A DNA stretch of 64,000 nt from Calliopsis andreniformis (taxonomy: Eukaryota; Arthropoda; Insecta; Hymenoptera; Andrenidae), in assembly GCF_051401765.1 (NCBI RefSeq), contig NW_027480492.1, forward strand, positions 1,860,001-1,924,000, given 5' to 3'. The notes beneath the pieces were generated by a model. That model saw only the letters and a list, made by a program, of their open reading frames with translations. It was not told the DNA's origin and did not search any database. Made by a program: the position numbers and the translations under genes. This document shows, one piece after another, positions 1-11,269 of this stretch; the stretch's first letter is position 1; each line of letters opens with the position of its first letter.

Positions 1-3000
1 GAGTGTTGAGGATTGAGGATTGAGGATTGAGGATTTGGGATTCAGGATTGAGGACTGAGGATTGAGGATTGAGGATTGAAGATTGAGTATTGAGTATTGA
101 AGATTGAGGATTGAACATTGAGGATTGAGGATTGAGGGTTGTTGATTGCGGACGAGGACTGAGGGTTGAGTATTGATGTTTGAGGTCTGAGGATTGAGGA
201 TTGAGGATTGAGAATTGAGGATTGAGGATTGAGGATTGAAGATTGAGGATTGGGTGTTGAGGATTGAAGAATGAGGATTGAGTATTGAGGATTGAAGATT
301 GAGGGTTGAAGATTGAGTATTGAGGATTGAAGATTGAGGATTGAGGATTGAGGATTGAGGATTGAGTATTGAGGATTGAGGATTGAGCATTGAGGATTGA
401 GGATTGAAGATTGAGTATTGAGGATTGAAGATTGAGGATTGAAGATTGAGGATTGGGTGTTGAGGATTGAAGAATGAGGATTGGGAATTGAGGATTGACG
501 ATTGAGGATTGAGTATTGAGGATTGAGAATTGAGGATTGAGGACTGAAGACTGAGTATTGAGGATTGAAGATTGCGGATTTTGGGTTGAGGATTGAAGAT
601 TGAGGACTGAGTGTTGAGGGTTGAGTGATGAGGATTGATGCTTGTGGATTGAGATTTGAAGATTGAAGAATGGGGATTGAGTATTGAAAACTGTGAATTG
701 AGGGTATTCTAATGAGGATTGAGGATTGACTATTGATTGTTGAGGACTGAGGGCTGAAGATTGAGGATTCAGGATTGAGGATTCGGTATTGACGTTTCAG
801 GACTGAGGATTGATGGTTGAGGATTGAGGACTGAGGATTGAGTATTGAAGATTGAGGATTGAGGATTGAGGATTGAGGATTGAGGATAGAGGGTTGAAGA
901 TTGAGGATTGAACATTGAGGATTGACGATTGAGGGTTGTGGATTGCGGACGAGGACTGAGGGTTGACTATTGATGTTTGAGGTCTGAGGATTGAGGATTG
1001 AGGATTGAGAATTGAGGTTTGAGGATTGAGGATTGAAGATTGAGTATTGAGGATTGAAGATTGAGGATTGAGGATTGAGGGTTGTAGGTTGAGGACGAGG
1101 ACTGGGGGTTGGGTATTAATGCTTGAGGTCTGAGGATTGAGGATTGCGAATTGAGGACTGAGGATTGAGGATTGAGGATTGAGCATTGAGTATTGAGGAT
1201 TGAAGATTGAGGATTGGGTATTGAGGATTGAACATTCAGGATTGAGGATTGAGGATAGAGGATTGAAGATTGAGGATTGATAGTTGAATATTGATGATTG
1301 AAGATTGAGGATTGAGGATTGAGGTTTGAGGATTGAAGATTGCAGATTGAGTATTGAGGATTGAAGATTGAGGATTGAGGATTGAGAATTGAGGATTGAG
1401 GACTGAGGATTGAGGATTGAGGATTGAGGATTGGGTATTGCGGATTGAACATTGAGGTTTGAGGATTGAGGACTGAGGATTGAGGTTCGAGGATCGAGGG
1501 TTGAGGATTGAGGATTGAGGATTGAAGATTGAGGATTGGGGACTGAGTATTGAAGATTGAGGATTGAGGATTGAGGATTGTGGATTGAGGATTGAGTATT
1601 GAGGATTGAAGATTCAGTATTGAGGATTGAAGATTGAGAATTGAGGATTGAGGATAGAACATAAAGGACTGAGTGTCGAGGGATGAGTGATGTGAATTGA
1701 TGTTTGTGGATAGAAATCTGAAGATTGCAGATTGAGTATTGAGTTTTGAAATCTGTGAATTGGTGATATTCTATTGAGGATTGAGGATGGACAACTGATT
1801 GTTGAGGACTGAGGGCTGAAGATTGAGGATTCAGGATTGAGGATTCAGGATTGAGGTTTGGGGACAGAGGATTGAGGATTGAGTATTGAGGATTGAGGAT
1901 TGAGGATTGAGGATTGCGGATTGAGGATTGAGGATTGGGTACTGGGGTTTGAGGATTGAGGATTGAGGATTGAGGATTGAGGATTGGGGATTGAGGATTG
2001 AAGGTTCAATATTGATGATTGAAGATTGAGGATTGAGGATTGAGGGTTGTAGGTTGAGGACGAGGACTGAGGGTTGGGTATTAATGATTGAGGTCTGAGG
2101 ATTGAGGATTGCGAATTGAGGCCTGAGGATTGAGGATTGAGGATTGAGGATTGAGTATTGAGGATTGAAGATTTAGGATTGGGTATTTAGGATGGAACAT
2201 TCAGGATTGAGGATTGAGGATAGAGGATTGAAGATTGTGGATTGATGATTGAATATTGATGATTGAAGATTGAGGATTGAGGATTGAAGGTTGTGGATTG
2301 CGGACGAGGACTGAGGGTTGAGTATTGGTGTTTGAGGTCTGAGGATTGAGGATTGAGGATTGAGGATTGAAGGTTGAGGGTTGAGGATTGAGGATTGAGG
2401 ATTGAGGATTGAGGATTGAGGATTGAAGATTGAGTATTGAGGATTGAAGATTGAGGATTGGGGATTGAGGATTGAGGATTGAGGATTGAGGATTGAGGAT
2501 TGAGGACTGAGGATTGAGGATTGGGGATTGAAGATTGAGGATTGAAGATTGAGAATTGATGATTGAGTATTGATCATTGAGGACTGAGTGTTGAGGGTTG
2601 AGTGATGAGAATTGATGTTTGTGGATAGAGGTTTGAAGATTGCAGATTGAGTATTGAGTGTTGAAAACTGTGAATTGAGGATATTCTATTGAGGATTGAG
2701 TATTGACTACTGATTGTTGAGGACTGAGGGCTGAAGATTGAGGACACAGGGTTGAGGATACAGAATCGAGGTTTGAGGACTGAGGATTGAGGATTGAAGA
2801 TTGAGTATTGAGTATTGAAGATTGAGGATTGCGGATTGTCGATTGAGGATTGAGGATGAGGGCTGAGGGTTGAGGATTGAGGTTTCAGGACTGAGGACTG
2901 CGGAATGCGGATTGAGTATTGAAGATTGAGGATTGAGGATTGAGGATTGAGAATAGAGGATTGAGGATTGAGGATTGAAGATTGAGGATTCGGTATTGAG

Positions 3001-4560
3001 GATTGAAGAATGGCGATTGAGGAGTGAGGACTGAGGATTGAGGTTTGCAGATTGAGTATTGAGGATTGAAGATTGAGGATTGAGGATTGAGCGTTGAGGA
3101 TTGAGGATTGAGGATTGAAGATTGAGTATTGAGGATTGAAGATTGAGGATTGAGGATTGAGGATTGAGGATTGAGGATTGCGGATTGAAGGTAGAGGATT
3201 GGGGATTGAGGATTGACGATTGAGGATCGAGCATTGGGGATTGAGTATTGAGGATTGAGGATTGGAGATTGAGTATTGAGGATTGAAGATTGAGGATTGA
3301 GGATTGAAGATTGAGGGTTGAGGATTGAAGATTGAGGATTTTGAATTGAGTATTGACGATTGAGGATTGAGGATTGAGGATTGGGGGTTGAGGATTGAGG
3401 ATTGAGTATTGAAGATTGAGTATTGAGGATTGAAGATTGAGGATTGAGGATTGAGGATTACGGATTGAGAATTGAGGATTGAGGATTGAGGATTGAAGAT
3501 TGAGGATTGGGTATTGAGGAGTGACGAATTAGGATTGAGGATTGAGGATTGAGGATTGAGGATTGCAGATTGAGTATTGAGGATTGAAGATTGAGGATTG
3601 AGGATTGAGGATTGAGGATTGAGGACTGAGCATTGAGGATTGAGGATTGAAGATTGAGTATTGAGTATTGAAGATTCACGATTGAAGATTGAGGACTGAG
3701 GATTGAGGATAGAGGATTGAAGATTGAGGATTGGGGATTGAGGATTGACGATTGAGGATTGAGTGTTGAGGATTGAGAATTGAGGATTGAGGATTGATGA
3801 TTGAGTATTGAGTATTCAAGATTGCGGATTGAGGATTGAGGATTGAAGATTGAGGTCTGAGTGTTGAGGGTTGAGTGATGAGAATTGATGTTTGTGGATT
3901 CAGATTTGAAGATTGAAGAATGGGGATTGAGTATTGAAAGCTGTGAATTGAGGATATTCTATTGAGGATTGAGGATTGACAATTGATTGATGAGGACTGA
4001 GGGATGAAGATTGAGGATTCAGGATTGAGGATTCAGGATTGAGGTTCGAGGACTGAGGATTGAGGGTTGAGGATTGAGGATTGAGGTTTGAGGATTGAGG
4101 ACTGAGAATTGAAGATTGAGGATTGGGTATTGCGGATTGAACACTGAGGTTTGAGGATTGAGGACTGAGGATTGAGGTTCGAGGATCGAGGGTTGAGGAT
4201 TGAGGATTGAGGATTGATGATTGAGGATTGGGGACTGAGTATTGAAGATTGAGGATTGAGGATTGAGGATTGTGGATTGAGGATTGAGTATTGAGGATTG
4301 AAGATTCAGTATTGAGGATTGAAGATTGAGAATTGAGGATTGAGGATTGAACATAAAGGACTGAGTGTCGGGGGATGAGTGATGTGAATTGATGTTTGTG
4401 GATAGAAATCTGAAGATTGCAGATTGAGTATTGAGTTTTGAAATCTGTGAATTGGTGATATTCTATTGAGGATTGAGGATTGACAACTGATTGTTGAGGA
4501 CTGAGGGCTGAAGATTGAGGATTCAGGATTGAGGATTCAGGATTGAGGTTTGGGGACAGA
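1..4560 (+). repeat. Segment L, sister of 56012-60712
   Basis: Position 1 aligns with 56012 and the match runs to the end of the D-type signature with core 4459 (partner 60610). The offset is 56,011 at the start, 56,004 near 797, 56,284 between about 1,034 and 1,767, and 56,151 from 2,059 to 4,459. The changes are 7, 280 and 133 bp, all multiples of seven. The segment holds cores 705, 1767, 2682, 3955 and 4459, and GACGAG at 151, 948, 1094, 2059 and 2303. Point differences are scattered, so this is an older duplication than the central ones. Confidence 0.85.
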
Positions 4561-4561
4561 G
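3855..4561 (+). repeat. A-D signature dimer, core spacing 504
   Basis: A core 3955 and D core 4459 are 504 bp apart, exactly 72 heptamers. The stretch between holds GGTTCGAGG, GATTGCGG and CATAAAG words. Confidence 0.85.
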
Positions 4562-4735
4562 GATTGAGGATTGAGGATTGAGGATTGAGGATTGAGGATT
4601 GAGGATTGCGGATTGAGGATTGAGGATTGGGTATTGGGGTTTGAGGATTGAGGATTGAGGATTGAGGATTGAGGATTGGGGATTGAGGATTGAAGGTTCA
4701 ATATTGATGACTGAAGATTGAGGATTGAGGATTGA

Positions 4736-4792
4736 GGGTTGTAGGTTGAGGACGAGGACTGAGGGTTGGGTATTAATGATTGAGGTCTGAGG
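4736..4792 (+). repeat. Second landmark: GACGAG hexamer module (representative)
   Basis: A heptamer is replaced by the hexamer GACGAG between GATTGAG-like and GACTGAG units, followed by a GGGTATTAATG or GGGTATTGATG word and GGTCTGAGG. Each copy shifts the heptamer frame by -1. First base of GACGAG: 151, 948, 1094, 2059, 2303, 4751, 9243, 10726, 12081, 13892, 14647, 15290, 17928, 19283, 21094, 21849, 22492, 26985, 29012, 30823, 31578, 32221, 36714, 38741, 40552, 41307, 42475, 43175, 44462, 44608, 45244, 46775, 47475, 48769, 48915, 49551, 53187, 56162, 56952, 57378, 58210, 58454, 62575. The shared surrounding word suggests one ancestral deletion that spread by duplication. Confidence 0.85.
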
Positions 4793-5288
4793 ATTGAGGA
4801 TTGCGAATTGAGGCCTGAGGATTGAGGATTGAGGATTGAGGATTGAGTATTGAGGATTCAAGATTTAGGATTGGGTATTTAGGATTGAACATTCAGGATT
4901 GAGGATTGAGGATAGAGGATTGAAGATTGAGGATTGATAGTTGAATATTGATGATTGAAGATTGAGGATTGAGGATTGAGGTTTGAGGATTGAAGATTGC
5001 AGATTGAGTATTGAGGATTGAAGATTGAGGATTGAGGATTGAGAATTGAGGATTGAGGACTGAGGATTGAGGATTGAGGATTGAAGATTGAGTATTGAGT
5101 ATTGGAGATTGAGGATTGAAGATTGAGGACTGAGGATTGAGGATAGAGGATTGAAGATTGATTATTGGGGATTGAGGATTGACGATTGAGGATTGAGTGT
5201 TGAGGATTGAGAATTGAGGATTGAGGATTGATGATTGAGTATTGAGTATTCAAGATTGCGGATTGAGGATTGAGGATTGAAGATTGAG

Positions 5289-5995
5289 GTCTGAGTGTTG
5301 AGGGTTGAGTGATGAGAATTGATGTTTGTGGATTCAGATTTGAAGATTGAAGAATGGGGATTGAGTATTGAAAGCTGTGAATTGAGGATATTCTATTGAG
5401 GATTGAGGATTGACAATTGATTGATGAGGACTGAGGGATGAAGATTGAGGATTCAGGATTGAGGATTCAGGATTGAGGTTCGAGGACTGAGGTTTGAGGG
5501 TTGAGGATTGAGGATTGAGGTTTGAGGATTGAGGACTGAGAATTGAAGATTGAGGATTGGGTACTGCGGATTGAACATTGAGGTTTGAGGATTGAGGACT
5601 GAGAATTGAGGATCGAGGATCGAGGGTTGAGGATTGAGGATTGAGGATTGAAGATTGAGGATTGGGGACTGAGTATTGAAGATTGAGGATTGAGGATTGA
5701 GGATTGTGGATTGAGGATTGAGTATTGAGGATTGAAGATTCAGTATTGAGGATTGAAGATTGAGAATTGAGGATTGAGGATTGAACATAAAGGACTGAGT
5801 GTCGAGGGATGAGTGATGTGAATTGATGTTTGTGGATAGAAATCTGAAGATTGCAGATTGAGTATTGAGTTTTGAAATCTGTGAATTGGTGATATTCTAT
5901 TGAGGATTGAGGATTGACAACTGATTGTTGAGGACTGAGGGCTGAAGATTGAGGATTCAGGATTGAGGATTCAGGATTGAGGTTTGGGGACAGAG
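5289..5995 (+). repeat. A-D signature dimer, core spacing 504
   Basis: A core 5389 and D core 5893, 72 heptamers apart, with the same word order between them as at 3955-4459. The pair is 1,434 bp downstream of that dimer. Confidence 0.85.
5793..5995 (+). repeat. Signature block, subtype D (representative)
   Basis: This subtype is preceded by the heptamer CATAAAG and starts GACTGAGTGTCGAGGGATG. It has GTGATGTGAATTG, TTTTGAAATCTGTG before the core, GACAACTG after it, and is followed by GGTTTGGGGACAGAGG. The same linked set is at cores 1767, 4459, 8888, 16432, 23634, 26630, 33363, 36359, 58051 and 60610. Register is kept through all 29 heptamers. Confidence 0.85.
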
Positions 5996-7751
5996 GATTG
6001 AGGATTGAGGATTGAGGATTGAGGATTGAGGATTGAGGATTGAGGATTGAGGATTGAGGATTGGGGATTGAGGATTGACGATTGGGGATTGGGGATTGAG
6101 GATTGAGGATTGAGGTTTGAGGATTGAGGATTGAAGATTGAGTATTGAGAATTGAAGGTTGAGGATTGGGGATTGAGGATTGAGGATTAAGGATTGAAGG
6201 TTGAGGGTTGAGGGTTGAAGATTGAGGATTGGGAATCGAGGATTGACGATTGAGGATTGAGGATTGAGGATTGAGGATTGAGGGCTGAGGGTTGAGGATT
6301 GAGGATTGAAGATTGAGTATTGAGGATTGAAGAATGAGGATTGAGGATTGAGTATTGAGGATTGAGGATTGAGGATTGAAGATTGAGGATTGGGTGTTGA
6401 GGATTGAAGAATGAGAATTGAGGATTGAGGATTGAGTATTGAAGATTGAGGATTGAGGATTGAGGATTGAGGATTGAGGATCGAGGGTTGAAGATTGAGG
6501 ATTGGGGATTGAGGATTGACGATTGAGGATTGAGTGTTGAGGATTGAGATTTGAGGATTGAGGATTGAAGATTGAGTATTGAGGATTCAAGATTGCGGAT
6601 TGAGGATTGAGGATTGAAGATTGAGGACTGAGTGTTGAGGGCTGAGTGATGAGAATTGATGTTTGTGGATTGAGACTTGAATATCGAAGAATGGGGATTG
6701 AGTATTGAAAACTGTGAATTGAGGATATTCTATTGAGGATTGGGATTGACAATTGATTGTTGAGGACTGAGGACTGAAGCTTGCGGATTCAGGATTGAGG
6801 ATTCGGGATTGAGGTTTCAGGACTGAGGATAGAGGGTTGAGGATTGAGGATTGAGGATTGAGGATTGAGGATTGAGGATTGAAGGTTGAGTATTCAGGAT
6901 TGAAGATTGAGGATTGAGGATTGAGGATTGAGGATTGGGGATTTAAGATTGAGGATTGGGGACTGAGTGTTGAGCGTTGAGTGATGAGAATTGATGTTTG
7001 TGGATTGAGATTTGAAGATTGAAGATTGGGGTTTGAGTGTTGAAAACTGTGAATTGGGTATATTCTATTGAGAATTGAGGACTGACAATTGATTGTTGAG
7101 GACTGAGGGCTGAAGATTGAGGATTCAGGATTGAGGATTGAGGATTGAGGATTGAAGATTGAGTATTGAGGATTGAAGATTGAGGATTGGGGATTGCGGA
7201 TTGAGGATTAAGGATTGAAGATTGAGGATTGAGGATTGAAAATTGAGGATTGGGAATTGAGGATTGACGATTGCGAATTGAGTATTGAGGATTGAGAATT
7301 GAGGATTGAGGACTGAAGACTGAGTATTGAGGATTGAAGATTGAGGATTTAGGGTTGAGGATTGAAGATTGAGGACTGAGTGTTGAGGGTTGAGTGATGA
7401 GAATTGATGCTTGTGGATTGAGATTTGAAGATTGAAGAATGGGGATTGAGTATTGAAAACTGTGAATTGAGGGTATTCTATTGAGGATTGAGGATTGACA
7501 ATTGATTGTTGAGGACTGAGGGCTGAAGATTGAGGATTCAGGATTGAGGATTCGGTATTGACGTTTCAGGACTGAGGATTGATGGTTGAGGATTGAGGAT
7601 TGAGGATTGAGTATTGAAGATTGAGGATTGAGGATTGAGGATTGAGGATTGAGGATAGAGGGTTGAAGATTGAGGATTGGTGATTGAGGATTGACGATTG
7701 AGGATTGAGTGTTGGGGATTGAGATTTGAGGATTGAGGATTCAAGATTCAG

Positions 7752-7954
7752 GACTGAGTGTTGAGGGCTGAGTGATGAGAATTGATGATTGTGGATTGAG
7801 ACTTGAATATTGAAGAATGGGGATTGAGTATTGAAAACTGTGAATTGAGGATATTCTATTGAGGATTGAGGATTGACAATTGATTGTTGAGGACTGAGGA
7901 CTGAAGTTTGCGGATTCAGGATTGAGGATTCGGGATTGAGGTTTCAGGACTGAG
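7752..7954 (+). repeat. Signature block, subtype A (representative)
   Basis: The block splits without remainder into 29 heptamers, beginning GACTGAG and TGTTGAG. Subtype A carries GAATGGG in heptamer 10, GATATTC in heptamer 15 and the dyad ACAATTGATTGT across heptamers 18-20 (7876-7887). It ends with paired GATTCAG-type units and GACTGAG. Most C residues of the plus strand in this neighbourhood lie in this block. Other clear A copies have cores at 705, 3955, 5389, 6726, 7474, 15928, 24467, 51740, 54435, 61513 and 63640. No function is known. Confidence 0.85.
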
Positions 7955-9470
7955 GATTGAGGGTTGAGGATTGAGGATTAAGGATTGAGGATTGAGGATT
8001 GAGGATTGAGGATTGAGGATTGAGTATTGAGGATTGAAGATTGAGGATTGGGTATTGAGGATTGAGGATTGAGGATTGAGAATTGAGGATAGAGGATTCG
8101 GTATTGAGGCTTAAGGACTGAGGATTGAGGGTGGAGGTTTGAGGATTGAGGATTGAGGATTTGGGATTGAGGGTTGAGGATTGAGGATTGAGGATTGAGG
8201 ATTGAGGATTGAGTATTGAAGATTGAGTATTGAGGATTGAAGATTGAGGATTGAGGAATGAGGATAGAGGATTGAGAATTGAGGATTGTCGATTGAGGAT
8301 TGAAGATTGAGGATTGGGTGTTGAGGAGTGACGAATTAGGATTGAGGATTTAGAATTGAGGATTGAGGATTGCAGATTGAGTATTGAGGACTGAAGATTG
8401 AGGATTGACAACTGATTGTTGAGGACTGAGGGATGAAGATTGAGGATTCAGGATTGAGGATCCAGGATTGAGGTTCGAGGACTGAGGATTGAGGGTTGAG
8501 GATTGAGGATTGAGGTTTGAGGATTGACGATTGAGGATTGAAGATTGAGGATTGGGTATTGCGGATTGAACATTGAGGATCGAGGATTGAGGACTGAGGA
8601 TTGAGGTTCGAGGATCGAGGATTGAGGATTGAGGATTGAGGATTGAAGGTTGAGGATTGGGGACTGAGTATTGAAGATTGAGGATTGAGGATTGAGGATT
8701 GTGAATTGAGGATTGAGTATTGAGGATTGAAGATTCAGTATTGAGGATTGAAGATTGAGAATTGATGATTGAGGATTGAACATAAAGGACTGACTGTCGA
8801 GGGATGAGTAATGTGAATTGATGTTTGTGGATAGAGATCTGAAGATTGCAGATTGAGTATTGAGTTTTGAAATCTGTGAATTGGTGATATTCTATTGAGG
8901 ATTGAGGATTGACAACTGATTGTTGAGGACTGAGGGCTGAAGATTGAGGATTCAGGATTGAGGATTCAGGATTGAGGTTTGGGGACAGAGGATTGAGGAT
9001 TGAGGATTGAGGATTGAGGATTGAGGATTGTGGATTGAGGATTGAGGATTGAGGATTGGGGACTGAGGATTGAGGATTGAGGATTGAGGATTGAGTATTG
9101 AGGATTGAAGATAGAGGATTGGGTATTGAGGATTGAACATTCAGGATTGAGGATTGAGGATAGAGGATTGAAGATTGAGGATTGATGATTGAATATTGAT
9201 GATTGAAGATTGAGGATTGAGGATTGAGGGTTGTGGATTGCGGACGAGGACTGAGGGTTGAGTATTTGTGTTTGAGGTCTGAGGATTGAGGATTGAGGAT
9301 TGAGAATTGAGGATTGAGGATTGAGGATTGAAGATTGAGGACTGGGTGTTGAGGATTGAAGAATGAGGATTGAGGATTGAGGATTGAAGATTGAGGGTTG
9401 AAGATTGAGTATTGAGGATTGAAGGTTGAGGGTTGAGGATTGAGGATTGAGGATTGAGGATTGAGGATTG

Positions 9471-11000
9471 GGTATTGAGGTGTGACGAATTAGGATTGAG
9501 TACTGAGGATTGAAGGTTGAGTATTGAGGATTGAAGGTTGACGATTGAGGATTGAGAATTGAGGATTGAGTATTGAGGATTGAGGATTCAAGGTTGAGCA
9601 TTGAGGATTGAGTATTGAGGATTGAGGATTGAGGATTGAGGATTGAAGATTGAGGATTGGGTGTTGAGGATTGAAGAACGAGGATTGAGGATTGAGGACT
9701 GAGGATTGAGGATTGAAGATTGAGTATTCAGGATTGGAGATTGACGATTGAGGATTGAGGTTTGAGGATTGAGGATCGAGGATTGAGGATTGAATATTGA
9801 GGATCGAGGACTGAGTGTTGAGGGTTGAGTGATGAGAATTGATGTTTGTGGATAGAGATTTGAAGATTGCAGATTGAGTATTGAGTATTGAAAACTGTGA
9901 ACTTGTGATATTCTGTTGAGGATTGAGGATTGACAACTGATTGTTGAGGACTGCGGGCTGAAGATTGAGGATTCAGGATTGAGGATTCAGGATTGATGTT
10001 TGAGGACTGAGGACTGAGGATTGAGGATTGAGGATTGAGGATTGAGGATTGAGGATTGAGGATTGAGGATTGAGGATTGAGGATTGGGTATTGAGGATTG
10101 AGGATTGAGGATTGAGGATTGAGTGTTGAGAATTGAGGACTGAGGATTGAGGATTGAAGATTGAGGATTGGGTGTTGAGGATTGAAGAATGAGGATTGAG
10201 GATTGAGGACTGAGGATTGAGGATTGAAGATTGACTATTCAGGATTGGAGATTGACGATTGAGGATTGAGGTTTGAGGATTGAGGATCGAGGATTGAGGA
10301 TTGAATATTGAGGATCGAGGACTGAGTGTTGAGGGTTGAGTGATGAGAATTGATGTTTGTGGATAGAGATTTGAAGATTGCAGATTGAGTATTGAGTATT
10401 GAAAACTGTGAATTGGTGATATTCTGTTGAGGATTGAGGATTGACAACTGATTGTTGAGGACTGCGGGCTGAAGATTGAGGATTCAGGATTGAGGATTCA
10501 GGATTGATGTTTGAGGACTGAGGACTGAGGATTGAGGATTGAGGATTGAAGATTGAGGATTGAGGATTGAGGATTGAGGATTGAGGATTGAAGATTGAGG
10601 ATTGGGTATTGAGGATTGAGGATTGAGGATTGAGGATTGAGTATTGAGGATTGAGGATTGAGGATTGAATGTTGAATATTGATGAATGAAGATTGAGGAA
10701 TGAGGATTGAGTGTTGTGGATTGAGGACGAGGACTGAGGCTTGGGTATTGATGCTTGAGGTCTGAGGATGGAGGATTGAGGATTGAGTATTGAAGATTGA
10801 GTATTGAGGATTGAAGATTGAGGGTTGAGGATTGAGGTTTGAGGGACGAGGATTGAGGATTGAGGATTGAGGATTGAGGATTGAGGATGAGGGCTGAGGG
10901 TTGAGGGTTGAGGTTTGAGTATTGAATCCTGAGAATTCATGATATTCTATTGAGTATTGAGAATGGAGGATTGATGGTTGAGTATTGAGGATTGAGGATT
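9471..11000 (+). repeat. Left member of the 3.17-kb-spaced pair
   Basis: This stretch matches 12640-14225 at +3,173 before the run at about 10,080 and +3,166 after it; the 7-bp change is one GATTGAG fewer in the right member. Near its end the offset becomes +3,229 because the right member has 63 bp (nine heptamers) extra around 14,040-14,100. It carries the B-B dimer 9909/10420 and the C-type core 10943 with its GAATTC site. Beyond about 11,000 the two diverge. Confidence 0.8.
9809..10522 (+). repeat. B-B signature dimer, core spacing 511
   Basis: B cores 9909 and 10420 are 73 heptamers apart. The first reads GAACTTGTGATATTC, the second GAATTGGTGATATTC. The run between them has one more GATTGAG than the 13-kb dimer. 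Confidence 0.85.
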
Positions 11001-11269
11001 GAGGATTGAAGATTGAGTATTGAGGATTGAAGATTGAGGATTGAGGACTGAGTATTGAAGATTGAGGACTGAGTGTTGAGGGTTGAGTGATGAGAATTGA
11101 TGTCTGTGGATTGAGATTTGAAGATTGAAGAATGGGGATTGAGTATTGAAAACTGTGAATTGAGGTTATTCTATTGAGGATTGAGGATTGACAATTGATT
11201 GTTGAGGACTGAGGGCTGAAGATTGAGGATTCAGGATTGAGTATTGAGGATTGAAGATTGAGTATTGGG
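10923..11269 (+). repeat. C-A signature pair, spacing 224, with GAATTC site
   Basis: C core 10943 is preceded by CCTGAGAATTCATG (GAATTC at 10933) and lacks the usual dyad after the core. A core 11167 follows 224 bp (32 heptamers) later. Confidence 0.85.

Larger units (their letters stand above)
4561..9470 (+). repeat. Segment M, re-used at 22.3-27.2 kb and 32.0-36.9 kb
   Basis: Signature cores 5389-8888 recur at +17,741/+17,742 (23130, 23634, 24467, 24803, 25216, 25594, 26630) and again 9,729 further on. The first part also recurs at +10,539 (cores 15928 and 16432). The step from 17,741 to 17,742 is explained by one lost A at about 6741, where the expected GATTGAG is six bases long. The left part (4.56-5.0 kb) is more diverged from its partner than the right. 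The match stops near 9470/27212. The longest minus-strand open frame of the window (5334-6752, 472 codons) lies here and is a by-product of the repeat. Confidence 0.85.

Noticed and set aside
5334..6752. 472-codon minus-strand open frame, and dozens of smaller ones across the window
   Set aside because: Composition is only the rotating ILNPQSS heptapeptide, the same in all minus frames, with overlaps between frames. No start context, domain or codon signal departs from the repeat. Rejected as coding.
7348..7354. TTTAGGG, the plant-type telomere unit (also at 25090, 34819, 56583, 60960, 62136)
   Set aside because: Single isolated point variants of the satellite unit, never in tandem, and copied with larger units. 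TTGAGGA shares five of seven positions with TTTAGGG, but that is not evidence of a telomere.
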